Origin: Gracilibacillus boraciitolerans JCM 21714
Lineage (GTDB): Bacteria > Bacillota > Bacilli > Bacillales > Amphibacillaceae
DNA length: 64,000 bases
Assembly (NCBI RefSeq): GCF_000521485.1
Contig: NZ_BAVS01000007.1
Span: 52,025 to 116,024, forward strand
Direction: 5' to 3'
This document shows positions 21,501 to 30,911 of the stretch, piece by piece; position 1 is the first letter of the stretch, and each line of letters starts with the position of its first letter. Under the pieces are notes generated by a model. It saw only the letters and a program-made list of their open reading frames with translations. It had not been told where the DNA came from and searched no databases. The position numbers and the translations under genes are program-made.

Positions 21501-21555
21501 AAAATCCGGACGAGCACAAATCCTTATATTAGAATTTGTGCTCGTCCGGATTTTA
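21501..21555. terminator. Strong bidirectional terminator
   Basis: AAAATCCGGACGAGCACAAA pairs perfectly with TTTGTGCTCGTCCGGATTTT around an 11-base loop; A run on the left and T run on the right let it act on both strands. It closes the sugar-importer operon. Confidence 0.9.
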
Positions 21556-21625
21556 CTTTTATCTAATTATCTTCGATCTATCTATATCATAATTTGACAT
21601 AAGATAACATAATTTATCATAGTAT

Positions 21626-21642
21626 TGAAATGTAATTGTAAT
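21626..21642 (+). promoter_or_regulatory. WalR-like box upstream of cwlO
   Basis: TGAAAT-GTAAT-TGTAAT fits the WalR pattern TGTWAH-N5-TGTWAH with one mismatch. CwlO is a known WalKR target in Bacillus subtilis, so the placement makes sense. Low information content keeps confidence moderate. Confidence 0.5.
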
Positions 21643-21774
21643 ATTAGCATAACATAAGTGAAATCTTTCTATGTTACAATGAATCTAGTTCAAAAGACAG
21701 ACAACAAGTAAACCTTGATTTTAAAAGGTTTTACTCACCCATAGATAAAAATATGCTTGAAAGTAGGGAAGTGC

Positions 21775-23100
21775 GTGCGAGAAATAAAAGCGATAGTTAA
21801 AGATTCAGTAGTTGTTTTAACGCTTGTGTCCAGCATGTTATTTGTACAGACTGTAAATGCTGAAACGGAAGAGGAAATTCAAGTAAAACGTTCCGATGTG
21901 CAAACTGATATCAGCGAAAAAGAAAGTGAAATTGCAAAAATTAAAGAAGAATTAGTAAAATTGAATGAAGAAATCATTCGTTATGAAGAAGCGATAGCTG
22001 ATAATGAAAAAGTAATTGCAGATACTGAGAAAGAAATAGTGACTGTAGAAACAGATGTTAAGGAATTGGAAGAAAAGGTTGCAGAAATTCAAAAGAAAAT
22101 CGAACAAAGAAATAAAATATTGAAGGAAAGAATTTCTTCTCTTCAGGAAAATGGCGTATCATCTAATTACATTGAAGTTGTTTTTGGTGCAACTAATTTT
22201 ATAGATTTTATCGATCGTGTTACATTAGTACATAAAATTACACAAGCTGATCAAGACTTATTAGAAAGTCAGGAAAAGGACAAATTAGAAGAAGAAAAAA
22301 ATAAAGTCGAATTAGACACTAAGTTAGAAGATTTAGAAGCGATGAAAGCTGATTATGAAGAAATGCAAAAGCAGACTGTCGCTCAAAAAGAAGAAAATGA
22401 AGAATTAAAATCAGAATTAAAGGAAAAAGAGAATGCTAACAAAGATATTTTAGGTGATTTAAAGATTGAAGATGAAATATTAGCCAATAAAGAAAGAGCT
22501 TTAAAAGAAGCACAACAACAAATGGAAAATATTGATTCTGCCCAAACTGTTAACTATAGTGGAACTAATGCTAGTAATAGTAATAGTGATAGTAATAGTA
22601 ATAGTAATAGTAATAGTGATAGTGATAGTGATAGTGCTAGTGCTAGTGCTAGTAATAGTAATGCGATCCAACAATATGCAAGTAGTTCATCTGCTCCAGT
22701 TTCAGCTGGTAATGGATCGTTACAAACAGCTATTACTGCAGGGAATCGTTATATTGGAAATTCCGTTTATGTTTTTGGTGGCGGTCGATCTGCATATGAC
22801 ATAGCAAATGGTCGATTTGACTGTTCCGGATTTGTAAGCTGGGCTTTCAGACAAGCAGGAATTAGCTTACCTGCTAGCACTGATGGTTTATCATCGGTAG
22901 GAACAAAAATTTCATTAAGTGAGGCAAAACCAGGCGACTTAGTTTTCTTTAATACTTATAAAACAAATGGGCATGTTGGTATTTACTTAGGAAACAATAA
23001 ATTTATTGGTTCTCAAAGTTCAACAGGTGTTGCGATTGCGAGCATGAGTGGATATTGGAATTCAACATTTACCGGCCATGTACGCCGTGTAGTACAATAA
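21775..23100 (+). CDS. cwlO: CwlO-like peptidoglycan DL-endopeptidase (NlpC/P60)
   Basis: Secreted hydrolase that cleaves D-Glu-DAP peptide bonds to allow cell-wall growth. Signal peptide ends near VNA-ETEEE; a long coiled-coil region of Glu/Lys-rich heptads follows (about residues 35-255, including RNKILKERISSLQENG as in CwlO); then a (Ser-Asn/Asp/Ala)15 linker; then an NlpC/P60 domain with catalytic Cys in FDCSGFVSW and His in GHVGIYLG. The GTG at 21775 with AGGGAAG upstream is chosen; a TTG at 21757 is also possible. Intact frame. In Bacillus CwlO is activated by FtsEX, which contacts the coiled coil. Confidence 0.9.
   Translation: MREIKAIVKDSVVVLTLVSSMLFVQTVNAETEEEIQVKRSDVQTDISEKESEIAKIKEELVKLNEEIIRYEEAIADNEKVIADTEKEIVTVETDVKELEEKVAEIQKKIEQRNKILKERISSLQENGVSSNYIEVVFGATNFIDFIDRVTLVHKITQADQDLLESQEKDKLEEEKNKVELDTKLEDLEAMKADYEEMQKQTVAQKEENEELKSELKEKENANKDILGDLKIEDEILANKERALKEAQQQMENIDSAQTVNYSGTNASNSNSDSNSNSNSNSDSDSDSASASASNSNAIQQYASSSSAPVSAGNGSLQTAITAGNRYIGNSVYVFGGGRSAYDIANGRFDCSGFVSWAFRQAGISLPASTDGLSSVGTKISLSEAKPGDLVFFNTYKTNGHVGIYLGNNKFIGSQSSTGVAIASMSGYWNSTFTGHVRRVVQ
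22573..22662 (+). repeat. Hexanucleotide tandem repeat encoding Ser-X linker
   Basis: Fifteen units of AGTAAT, AGTGAT or AGTGCT, encoding alternating Ser and Asn/Asp/Ala. Whole-unit slippage keeps the frame, so linker length can vary without loss of the protein. Confidence 0.95.
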
Positions 23101-23109
23101 TAATAGCTG

Positions 23110-23152
23110 TAAAAAAGCAAGTGACAATTTAAAAAGTCACTTGCTTTTTTAT
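23110..23152 (+). terminator. Terminator of cwlO
   Basis: AAAAAAGCAAGTGAC-aatttaaaaa-GTCACTTGCTTTTTT, 15 pairs, beginning about 10 bp after the stop. Confidence 0.92.
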
Positions 23153-23298
23153 TTTTTTAATACAGTAAAAATAAACTGCGAAGTAACGAGTTAATATGAA
23201 AGTGTGTTAAGTGGAAGCACTTGCTCTGTCCATTTATTTAGCTTTCCGCAGCGCTGATTTCATCTCATCCACATGCTGTAGAACGAATTTTCTAATAT

Positions 23299-23727
23299 TT
23301 AGCAGTATTTTTGATAGGCTGTTGTTAATTGTTCTACGATATCTTCTATTTCATATCCTTCGATTTGCTCGCGTGGTATAAAGTGTTTTAGTTCTCCGCC
23401 ATCCACAATTGCCATTGAGGGTGAAGAAGGTTCGATGCCTTCAAAGTATTCTCGCATTTGTGCTGTTGCTTCCCGATCTTGACCAGCGAAAACCGTCATT
23501 ATTTTTGCTGGTTTTTTTTCGCTTTTCAGTGATTCAATAGCAGCAGGTCTAGCAAGTCCAGCGGCGCAACCGCAGACTGAATTGATCACGATAAGAGCTG
23601 TTTCTTGATTTGATGACATAAATTCATTTACTTCTTCAGCCGTTTGTAGCTGATCAAAGCCTGCATTTGTTAATTCATCACGCATCGGTTGTGAGATTTC
23701 ACGCATATATTCTTCATAAGCATTCAT
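23299..23727 (-). CDS. brxA: Bacilliredoxin BrxA
   Basis: Thiol-disulphide protein that removes bacillithiol from mixed disulphides on proteins after oxidative stress. 142 residues with the CGC redox motif in VINSVCGCAAGLARPAA and conserved VFAGQDREATAQMREYF. The N-terminus (AYEEYMREISQPMRDELT) resembles YphP (BrxA) more than YqiW (BrxB). ATG at 23727 with AGGAGG upstream. Monocistronic as far as seen. Confidence 0.92.
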   Translation of the reverse strand: MNAYEEYMREISQPMRDELTNAGFDQLQTAEEVNEFMSSNQETALIVINSVCGCAAGLARPAAIESLKSEKKPAKIMTVFAGQDREATAQMREYFEGIEPSSPSMAIVDGGELKHFIPREQIEGYEIEDIVEQLTTAYQKYC

Positions 23728-23798
23728 TTATTAGCCTCCTAAATATAATCTACTTAAATTTTAACAAAAAACATAGAGTGTTAGCGACATATTTGTTT

Positions 23799-25525
23799 CT
23801 ACTTTATGTTAACTTTTACCCAACCTCTTATGCTGTTAATAAACCAAACTTGATCGAAATCTCCTAAATCTTTTAATCGAATACTTTTCTCAATTAAATT
23901 TCCGTCTCTTAATAATTTCTCTCGATACCTACCTGCTAATAACCCATCTGTAATAGGGGGAGTATAATATATGCCATTTTTTTCTACTACTAGATTGCCA
24001 ATTGTGAATTCAGTTGCAAATCCATCTTCGTTCCATAGAAGGGTCGTCATTGCATCTTTAGGTTTTTCCTGCTCAAAAGCTTGATATAATGAACGATTAG
24101 TTGTCTTGTGGTAGAGAAACACATCCTCTTTATCTACTGGTTCACACGCAATATTAGTCTGAATGGGCTCTAATAAAGTTTTTAGTGGCTCGCTTTCTAA
24201 TTTTATATCACCGTGAGTATCGACAAGTAACCTTACTTTAAAAGAACCATTTGGTTTCTTGAATGCGATATTTTTCAGTTGACGTTTTATAATATCAACT
24301 TTAATAGGTATTTGAAAATAGTCTGCTGACTGCTTTATTCTATCAATGTGATAGGATAATAAGGGAAAGTGTCCCTCTTCTAATTTAATGGACTCTAACA
24401 GGGAGAATGCTACTCTCTGTTGATAAAGAATATCCGCTTTTTGGTTTAATTCCTGAAACTCACCGGTAGAAGTTGAATCCCAGGTTATCCCTCCACCCGC
24501 ACCATAAATCGCTTGACCGTCTTTAATTAAAGCCGTACGAATTGGTACATTAAAAATAGCTTCTCGTTCTGGGGGGGTTATAAAACCAATCCCCCCCCAC
24601 AATATACATCTCGTGGTGTATCTTCCAATTCAGCAATATATTTCATTGTTTCTACTTTTGGTGCCCCCCCTGTAATGGAACCACAAGGAAACAGGGCTTT
24701 AAACCAATCATAGACATTGTTTTTCTCTAATTGTGCAGTAATCGTTGAGGTCATTTGATGAACGGTCGGATACGTTTCGATATCAAATAAAGCTTCAACT
24801 TTGATCGTACCTGGTTTAGCAATACGGCCTAAATCATTTCGTAACAGATCCACAATCATCACATTTTCTGCTTGATCTTTTTTGGAATTTTTTAATTGTT
24901 CTTTTAATTCTAAATCCTCTTGTAATGTTTTCCCTCGCTTTATCGTACCTTTCATCGGTTTTGTTTTGATTTTTCCGTTGTTGACTTTAAAAAAGAGCTC
25001 AGGGGGGGAAACCGATAAAATTTGATAATCCTTTATATCCAAGTAGGCACTATACGAATCCGACTGGTTTCTTAGTAATTGCTGATAAAATGAATAACTG
25101 TCCCCAGTAAATTGAGCTTTAAGTCTGGTAGTGAAATTTACTTGATATGTATTACCTTGTCTGATTAATGATTTTATCTGCGTGATGATTTGATTATATT
25201 TTTCATTGCTAATGGTATTATTCCATTTTGAAATAGAATACGGCTGAGCTTCTGATTTTCTTTTTCGATCTGTTTCTTGAGGGAAAACACCAAACCAAAT
25301 TAATGGTAAAGAAGGCTTTTCATTTACCATATAACTGTTGTCAAAGGCGGGGGGGGCAGCTTCGTAAGAAACAAAACCAGCGACATAATTTCCATTTTGT
25401 AAAGCGTGTTCAACTTTAAGAAATGCTTTTGGTACATCATCTATCTCAGAGGCAGTAATTATTTCGACAGGGTTTGCAAATATTATCTCCTTTTCTTTAA
25501 AATCAAACTGCAAAAAGGCATCCAC
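23799..25525 (-). CDS. pabB-pabC: Aminodeoxychorismate synthase component I fused to aminodeoxychorismate lyase (frameshifted)
   Basis: Makes p-aminobenzoate for folate: the N-terminal PabB part aminates chorismate and the C-terminal PabC part (PLP, fold IV) removes pyruvate. PabB motifs: NTYQVNFTTRL, KPMKGTIKRG, ENVMIVDLLRNDLGRIAKPG, PCGSITGGAPK. The frame breaks at a C8 run (24591-24598 on the plus strand); six would read VYCGGIGFITPEREAIFNVP across the join. PabC motifs follow: ETTLLWN-like TTLLWNEDGFATEFTIGN and GLLAGRYREKLL. A G7 run (24571-24577) adds a proline in ITPPER, and two other runs (24664-24670, 25349-25356) add residues. GTG start immediately after the pabA stop. Confidence 0.88.
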
Positions 25526-26122
25526 TTACAACACTTCCCTTCGATAGGCTGTGTGATCTATCATTCGTAAACTATTTCCAATTATATTATATCCATATTC
25601 TGTTAGAATTGCTTCAGGATGAAATTGCACTCCTTCTATTGGTAAGAATGTATGCTTTACTGCCATAACAGTTTTATCTTTTGTTTGAGCGGATACTATT
25701 AATTCATCAGGCATAGTTTTCATATTTGCGACCAATGAATGGTATCTTGTTACCTGAAAACTAGAAGGTAAGCTATGAAATACTCCTAAATTCTGATGAT
25801 GAATAGCACTTGTCATCCCGTGCATTGGTCGTTTCGCTTTGATAATTTCTCCACCGAAGAATTCTACAATAATCTGCATACCAAGACAAACGCCAAAAAT
25901 AGGGATTTTATTATGAAAATAAGTTAATACAGAGAAAGAAATTCCGCTATTTATGGGCGTGCCAGGACCTGGTGATAATACAAGCAGAGATGGATTTAGC
26001 GACTCAATTTCTTCAATCGTTGTCGCGTCATTACGAAAAGTTATAACATCTTCATTCATTTGACGGTAATATTGCACCAAATTGTATGTAAATGAATCAA
26101 AGTTATCAATGATAACAATCAT
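25526..26122 (-). CDS. pabA: Aminodeoxychorismate/anthranilate synthase glutaminase
   Basis: Class I glutamine amidotransferase that gives ammonia to PabB (and possibly to anthranilate synthase). 198 residues: IDNFDSFTYNLVQYY, nucleophile Cys in FGVCLGMQ, and His-Glu in VQFHPEA. Zero-gap coupling to pabB-pabC indicates translational coupling and supports the p-aminobenzoate role. Intact frame. Confidence 0.93.
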   Translation of the reverse strand: MIVIIDNFDSFTYNLVQYYRQMNEDVITFRNDATTIEEIESLNPSLLVLSPGPGTPINSGISFSVLTYFHNKIPIFGVCLGMQIIVEFFGGEIIKAKRPMHGMTSAIHHQNLGVFHSLPSSFQVTRYHSLVANMKTMPDELIVSAQTKDKTVMAVKHTFLPIEGVQFHPEAILTEYGYNIIGNSLRMIDHTAYRREVL

Positions 26123-26255
26123 GGGTTATTCCTCACTTTAAATTTATAGTTACAATATATTATACCGTAATCTGTCTTGGTTAAAAAGATAACTGTAGCT
26201 TATTATTCTTTTTATATTGTCTAAAAAAAGAATATAAACGTGATAAAAATAGAGG

Positions 26256-26316
26256 TTGACAATTTTTTTGTGTTTACTTATAATTATTTTTATGATGGTA
26301 ATGATAATCATTATCA
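26256..26316 (+). promoter_or_regulatory. Sigma-A promoter and Fur box of the siderophore importer
   Basis: TTGACA (26256-26261), 17 bp, TATAAT (26279-26284), an ideal promoter. TGATAATCATTATCA at 26302-26316 is a perfect 7-1-7 Fur box just downstream, so iron-loaded Fur should block transcription. Confidence 0.93.
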
Positions 26317-26356
26317 ATTGATAAACCAAAATAAAAACACGTTATGAGGATTACAT

Positions 26357-27318
26357 ATGAAACTATGGATATTAATTGTTGCTACGATGCTTCTATCATT
26401 CATCTCACTTTTTATAGGCGCAATTGATATTAAAATCAGTGATTTGTTTGATTGGAATTCTGATGAAACAGATATTTTCTTAATAAGCAGGGTGCCGCGC
26501 CTGTTAGCGATTATATTGGCAGGGGGGGCAGGAATGAGTATTGCAGGATTAATTATGCAGACGCTGAGTCGAAACAAATTTGTTTCCCCCCACAACTGCT
26601 GGTACACTAGATGCTGCAAAACTAGGAATCTTGATTTCTATGTTATTTATTACAAATGTAACGTATACCCAGCAAATTATTTTCAGTTTTGCATTTTCTT
26701 TAGTTGGAACATTTCTTTTCATGCAAATTCTCGATCGTATAAAATTTAAAGACGTTATTTTTGTTCCATTGATCGGAATTATGTACGGTAATATTTTGTC
26801 GTCAATCACAACCTTCTTTGCATACGAGGCAGATCTACTGCAAAATATATCGGCATGGTTAATGGGAAGTTTTACGTTAATTATTTCTGGTCGCTATGAG
26901 CTGTTATACATAAGTATTCCTGCAATTATTTTAGCATATCTGTATGCAAACAAATTTACAGTAGCTGGTATGGGGGGGAAGAATTCGCAAAAAATTTAGG
27001 CTTAAGTTACAAAGTTGTCTTAAATATTGGTCTTTTCCTTGTTGCTATTATTGCTACAACGGTAGTTCTCACGGTAGGGTGATACCATTTCTAGGTTTAA
27101 TTGTACCAAATATCGTATCCATTTATTTAGGAGATAATTTACGGAAAATAATACCCCCCCATACCATGTTTTTGGGAATTGTTTTCCTTTTGGTATGTGA
27201 TATTCTTGGACGTGTTATTATTCATCCCTATGAAATTCCAGTTAATGTAACGGTAGCAGTAATCGGCAGTGCGATCTTCTTAACTATGTTACTTAGGGGG
27301 AGAGCATATGCGAAATAG
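26357..27318 (+). CDS. yclN: Iron-siderophore ABC transporter permease 1, FecCD family (frameshifted)
   Basis: Membrane half of a siderophore importer, about 317 residues after correction. Motifs: RVPRLLAIILAGAGMSIAGL, NKFVSP-TTAGTLDAAKLG, VGxIPFLGLIVPNIVS. Breaks: C6 at 26586-26591 should be five; G7 at 26972-26978 should be five (restores GMGEEFAKNLGLSYK); GGG at 27077-27079 should be GGGG (restores TVGVIPFLGL). G7 at 26522-26528 and C7 at 27154-27160 add codons to LAGAG and IPHT. Resembles Bacillus subtilis YclN of the petrobactin importer. Confidence 0.85.
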
Positions 27319-28261
27319 TACAAAATTGATTTTGTTATTCATTTTGGTCATTATAAGTATTTTATTATATGGATTTTATGATATTAAAGGTGGATTTGAT
27401 TACGCGTTTCCAAGGCGCATGATTCGGGTTGCTGCTATGATTATTACAGGGATAGCGATTTCTTATTCAACAGTCGTGTTCCAGACGATTACCCAAAACC
27501 GAATTTTAACTCCGACTGTGATTGGTATTGGATCGATGTATGAAGTAGTTCAAACTTTAATTTACTTCTTCGCAGGTTCGATGTCGATCTGGGTGATAAA
27601 TAAATATTTAAATTTCGGTGTAGCAATCATAGCGATGATACTATTTGCGCTTCTTTTATATCGATTCCTGTTTCGTCCAGATAAGTATCCGATTTATCTG
27701 CTCCTGTTAATAGGAATGATTATCGGAACATTGCTTGGAAGTTTAGTGACATTTTTACAAGTATTGATTGATCCTGTCGAATACTTAGGTCTGCAATCTC
27801 AATTATTTGCTTCTTTTACCAAGGTCAAAGCTGAGTTATTATATATTGCCTTTGGTATTTTAATACTTGCGTTCATTTATGGTTATTTCGTCCTGAGAAA
27901 GTTAGATGTTATGTCACTTGGTAGGGAAAACGCGATAAATCTTGGGATAAATTACGACCGGCTGGTAATGAATATGTTAATATTATCATCCGTGTTAATT
28001 GCTACATCCACAGCACTAGTGGGATCAATTACTTTCTTTGGTTTAATTGTAGCGAATCTTTCCTATCAGTTTTTCGTTACTTACAAGCACTCGGTTTTAA
28101 TCTTAGGTGCGAGCTTATTTAGTATTGTGGCATTAATTGGTGGTCAATTTCTCGTAGAACATGTATTGGAATTACGTACAACGATAAGTGTGATTATAAA
28201 TTTCGTCGGTGGTATTTACTTTATTTACTTATTATTAAAAGAGAGTAGGGCATCTGGATGA
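27308..28261 (+). CDS. yclO: Iron-siderophore ABC transporter permease 2, FecCD family
   Basis: Second permease, 317 residues and about nine hydrophobic helices, intact. Motifs include FPRRMIRVAAMIITGIAISY, TPTVIGIGSMYEV and STALVGSITFFGLIVANLSY. Overlaps the previous gene by 11 bp and the ATPase gene by 4 bp (ATGA), so translation is coupled. Resembles YclO. Confidence 0.9.
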   Translation: MRNSTKLILLFILVIISILLYGFYDIKGGFDYAFPRRMIRVAAMIITGIAISYSTVVFQTITQNRILTPTVIGIGSMYEVVQTLIYFFAGSMSIWVINKYLNFGVAIIAMILFALLLYRFLFRPDKYPIYLLLLIGMIIGTLLGSLVTFLQVLIDPVEYLGLQSQLFASFTKVKAELLYIAFGILILAFIYGYFVLRKLDVMSLGRENAINLGINYDRLVMNMLILSSVLIATSTALVGSITFFGLIVANLSYQFFVTYKHSVLILGASLFSIVALIGGQFLVEHVLELRTTISVIINFVGGIYFIYLLLKESRASG

Positions 28262-29025
28262 TAGAAATTAAACGATTAACGAAAAAATTTAGCAAAAAGC
28301 CTGTGGTGGAAGATATATCAGTCAACATAGAACCGGGCACAATTACATCGTTTATTGGCCCGAACGGTGCTGGTAAATCGACACTGCTTTCGATGGTAAG
28401 CAGGTTGTTGAATGCAGATACAGGAGAAGTGTTACTCGATCAAAATAACGTGAAAAAGTGGAAGTCCACAGAATTTGCCAAGCGTGTGTCGATATTGAGA
28501 CAGGCTAATTTTATTAATGTTCGATTAACAGTACGTGAACTTGTTGCCTTCGGAAGATATCCCTATTCGAAGGGAAGGTTAACAGGAGAGGACGAGAAAT
28601 TTGTAGACCAGGCAATCGAATATATGAACTTAAACGATATGCAAGACAGGTTTCTGGACGAATTATCTGGTGGTCAAAAACAACGTGCGTTTATTGCGAT
28701 GGTTATTGCTCAGGATACGGATTATATATTATTGGATGAGCCGTTAAATAACTTAGATATGAAGCACTCTGTTCAAATAATGAAGATTTTACGCAAACTT
28801 GTAAATGAACTTGGACGTACAGTTGTAATTGTATTACACGATATCAACTTTGCGTCTGTCTATTCAGATCGGATTGTTGCTATGAAAGACGGCAAACTTG
28901 TCAAAAATGGAACGACGAAAGAGATCATTAATCCAGAGATATTGCGAGAAATTTATGATATGAATATTCCGGTTCAGGAGCAAAACGGATGTCGAATTTG
29001 TGTTTATTTTAATTCACAAACATGA
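28258..29025 (+). CDS. yclP: Iron-siderophore ABC transporter ATP-binding protein
   Basis: Cytoplasmic ATPase driving siderophore uptake. 255 residues: Walker A GPNGAGKST, Q-loop in SILRQANFINVRLTV, signature LSGGQKQR, Walker B YILLDEPLNNLD, H-loop VVIVLHDI. Intact. Third gene of the Fur-regulated operon. FepC-type; similar to YclP. Confidence 0.93.
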   Translation: MIEIKRLTKKFSKKPVVEDISVNIEPGTITSFIGPNGAGKSTLLSMVSRLLNADTGEVLLDQNNVKKWKSTEFAKRVSILRQANFINVRLTVRELVAFGRYPYSKGRLTGEDEKFVDQAIEYMNLNDMQDRFLDELSGGQKQRAFIAMVIAQDTDYILLDEPLNNLDMKHSVQIMKILRKLVNELGRTVVIVLHDINFASVYSDRIVAMKDGKLVKNGTTKEIINPEILREIYDMNIPVQEQNGCRICVYFNSQT

Positions 29026-29064
29026 ACTTTTTTATGAAATATTAGAAAATTATGAAAAATAATA

Positions 29065-29124
29065 TTGACATATAGATAAACAACAAAGTATAATGATAAT
29101 TGTTATCAATGATAATGATTATCA
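29065..29124 (+). promoter_or_regulatory. Internal promoter with two adjacent Fur boxes
   Basis: TTGACA (29065-29070), 18 bp, TATAAT (29089-29094). TGATAATTGTTATCA (29094-29108, one mismatch) and TGATAATGATTATCA (29110-29124, perfect) stand end to end over the start point. This gives the receptor gene its own tightly iron-repressed promoter. Confidence 0.92.
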
Positions 29125-29156
29125 TTATTAATAAAATACATAAAGGAGAGAAAAAG

Positions 29157-30220
29157 ATGAAAAAATGGCAGTTAGCTATTGTTCTTTTAGCTTTTACAAT
29201 AATGCTTGGAGCATGTGGTGCTAAGCAAGAAACTGGATCGGTGAGTACAGATGAAGCATCAGCTTCAGAAAGTCAAGCAGAACAGCAGGAAGGCACAGGA
29301 ACGGAAGAATCTGCAGAAGATAAAGGCTCGAATTTCCCGATGACTATTACACCAACAATTGCAAAATCGGAAAATGAAGATGGAACAGCCTATAATTTTG
29401 CTGAAGTTGAATTTGAATCAAAGCCAAATAATATTGTTGTGTTTGATTACGGTTTTTTAGATACGCTAGATGCACTAGGTGTTGAAGGGATTGTAGGAGT
29501 ACCGAAAGGCAGTACATTACCAACTTACTTAGAAGATTATAATTCAGATGACTACACGAACATTGGAACATTAAAAGAGCCTTTATTGGAAGATATCGCA
29601 GCATTGGAACCTGACGTTATTTTTATCTCTGGTCGTCAATCAGCATTTTATGACCAATTGAAAGAAATTACACCAAACGTAGTATTTGTTGGCACTCAAC
29701 AAGATGATTATTGGAATACATTCCTAGGGTCTGTAGACATTGCGGGTAAACTTTTTGGTAAAGAAGCAGAAGCGGAAGAATACCTTGCTCAATTTGATTC
29801 AGCTTTAGAAGAAATAAAAGCTTTAGCTGGAAACTATCAAACTAGCTTAGTTACCATGTATAATGAGGGGAGTCTATCCGGCTTTGCAACAAATTCTCGC
29901 TTTGGTTACATTTATGATATTTATGGATTTCAATCCGTAACTGAAGATATTGATGCTTCATCTCACGGTTCTAATTTTGGATTTGAAGCAATATTAGAAT
30001 TTAATCCAGAAGTATTATTTGTTATCGACCGTACAGCAGCAATAAATGGGGGGGATTCTAATATTGATGCTGATATGGAAAATGATATTATAAAACAAAT
30101 AAAAGCATATGAAAATAATCAAATTGTGTACTTGGATGGCGCACTATGTACTTAAGTGGTGGTGGCCTGCAATCAGAGCTTGCAAAAATTGAAGAAGTTA
30201 TTGACGAATTAAGTAAATAA
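29157..30220 (+). CDS. yclQ: Iron-siderophore-binding lipoprotein (frameshifted near 3' end)
   Basis: Surface receptor of the importer. ATG 29157 follows AAAGGAG. Signal peptide ends in MLGAC; a Ser/Glu-rich linker precedes the FepB-type fold (NIVVFDYGFLDTLDALGVEG, IGTLKEPLLEDIAALEPDVI). As written it ends at 30155; one G added near 30148 (TGT to TGGT) restores DGALWYLSGGGLQSELAKIE and a stop at 30218-30220, about 353 residues. A G7 run at 30048-30054 adds a glycine in AINGGDS. Similar to YclQ (petrobactin). Confidence 0.88.
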
Positions 30221-30228
30221 TTTTACGT

Positions 30229-30280
30229 AAAGACTGTTTCAGAATATCAGTAAAGCCTGATATCTGGGCAGTCTTTTATT
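30229..30280 (+). terminator. Terminator of the siderophore operon
   Basis: AAAGACTG and CAGTCTTT outer arms with inner ATATCAG and CTGATAT, followed by TTATTTATA. Confidence 0.8.
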
Positions 30281-30425
30281 TATATTTAAATAAGTATCGC
30301 ATTATTTATGATATATGACTATTAGTCTATAAATTTTTGTTGTATATTAGTTGATAATTAGGTATTATGAATTATAAGGAATTATTTTTTTACTATTTTT
30401 CATAAAATAAGGGGGGGAATCTGCT

Positions 30426-30893
30426 ATGACTGCATCGACAGAAGTTAACGTAAATGAGATTATAAAAGAGTTATATAATGGATCTGTTCAATCTATTAAA
30501 AATGTTGTCCCTGTGCCACATCAATTTGAATCACCTAAAATGACTACACAGCCATTAAAAATAGAATACGGTGTTTTAATAGGTTATAGTGGTAAATTCA
30601 AAGGAGATTTACTAATTCAAGCGAATCATGCCGTCTTTAGTTCGATTGGAGAAGCTTTATATGGCATGCAAATTGGAGAAGAAATGTTAGATTCTTTTTC
30701 AGGTGAATTGGGAAATATGCTGGCGGGTGGTTTATCTACACATCTTGCTGAGACAGGTATAGAAACTGATATTACTCATCCAACAATTATTAGCGGTAAT
30801 GCAAAGTTAACTGGGTTTAAAAGAGTTTTAGAAGTAGCAATAAGCTTTCAAGATATAGGTGATATGAAAATGTCATTATTATTAAATCAATAA
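30426..30893 (+). CDS. cheX: CheX-like chemotaxis phosphatase
   Basis: Likely dephosphorylates CheY-P. 155 residues with the CheC/CheX/FliY-type signature EL-GNMLAGG (active-site Glu and Asn in SGELGNMLAG). Starts after a G7 ribosome site. First of three chemotaxis genes here; CheA, CheB/R and receptors are not in the window. Fold assignment is sure; activity is inferred. Confidence 0.8.
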   Translation: MTASTEVNVNEIIKELYNGSVQSIKNVVPVPHQFESPKMTTQPLKIEYGVLIGYSGKFKGDLLIQANHAVFSSIGEALYGMQIGEEMLDSFSGELGNMLAGGLSTHLAETGIETDITHPTIISGNAKLTGFKRVLEVAISFQDIGDMKMSLLLNQ

Positions 30894-30911
30894 TATGGGT
30901 AGGTGAAGGTA

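Larger units (their letters stand above)
21412..21774. other. Intergenic region before cwlO
   Basis: Holds a bidirectional hairpin (21501-21555), a WalR-like box (21626-21642) and a long leader to the cwlO start. A TACAAT at 21675-21680 is the best -10 candidate, without a good -35. No small gene was found. Confidence 0.5.

Noticed and set aside
22573..22662. Possible CRISPR-like repeat array
   Set aside because: Six-base units without spacers; a coding microsatellite. No CRISPR array or cas gene was seen anywhere.
22532..22804. Open frame encoding a long Ile/Val repeat inside cwlO
   Set aside because: It is the hexamer array read one frame off; the Ser-X frame continues into a complete NlpC/P60 domain.
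23205..23300. Short reverse-strand frame downstream of brxA
   Set aside because: About 25 residues overlapping the brxA 3' end with no start or ribosome site; too little to call.
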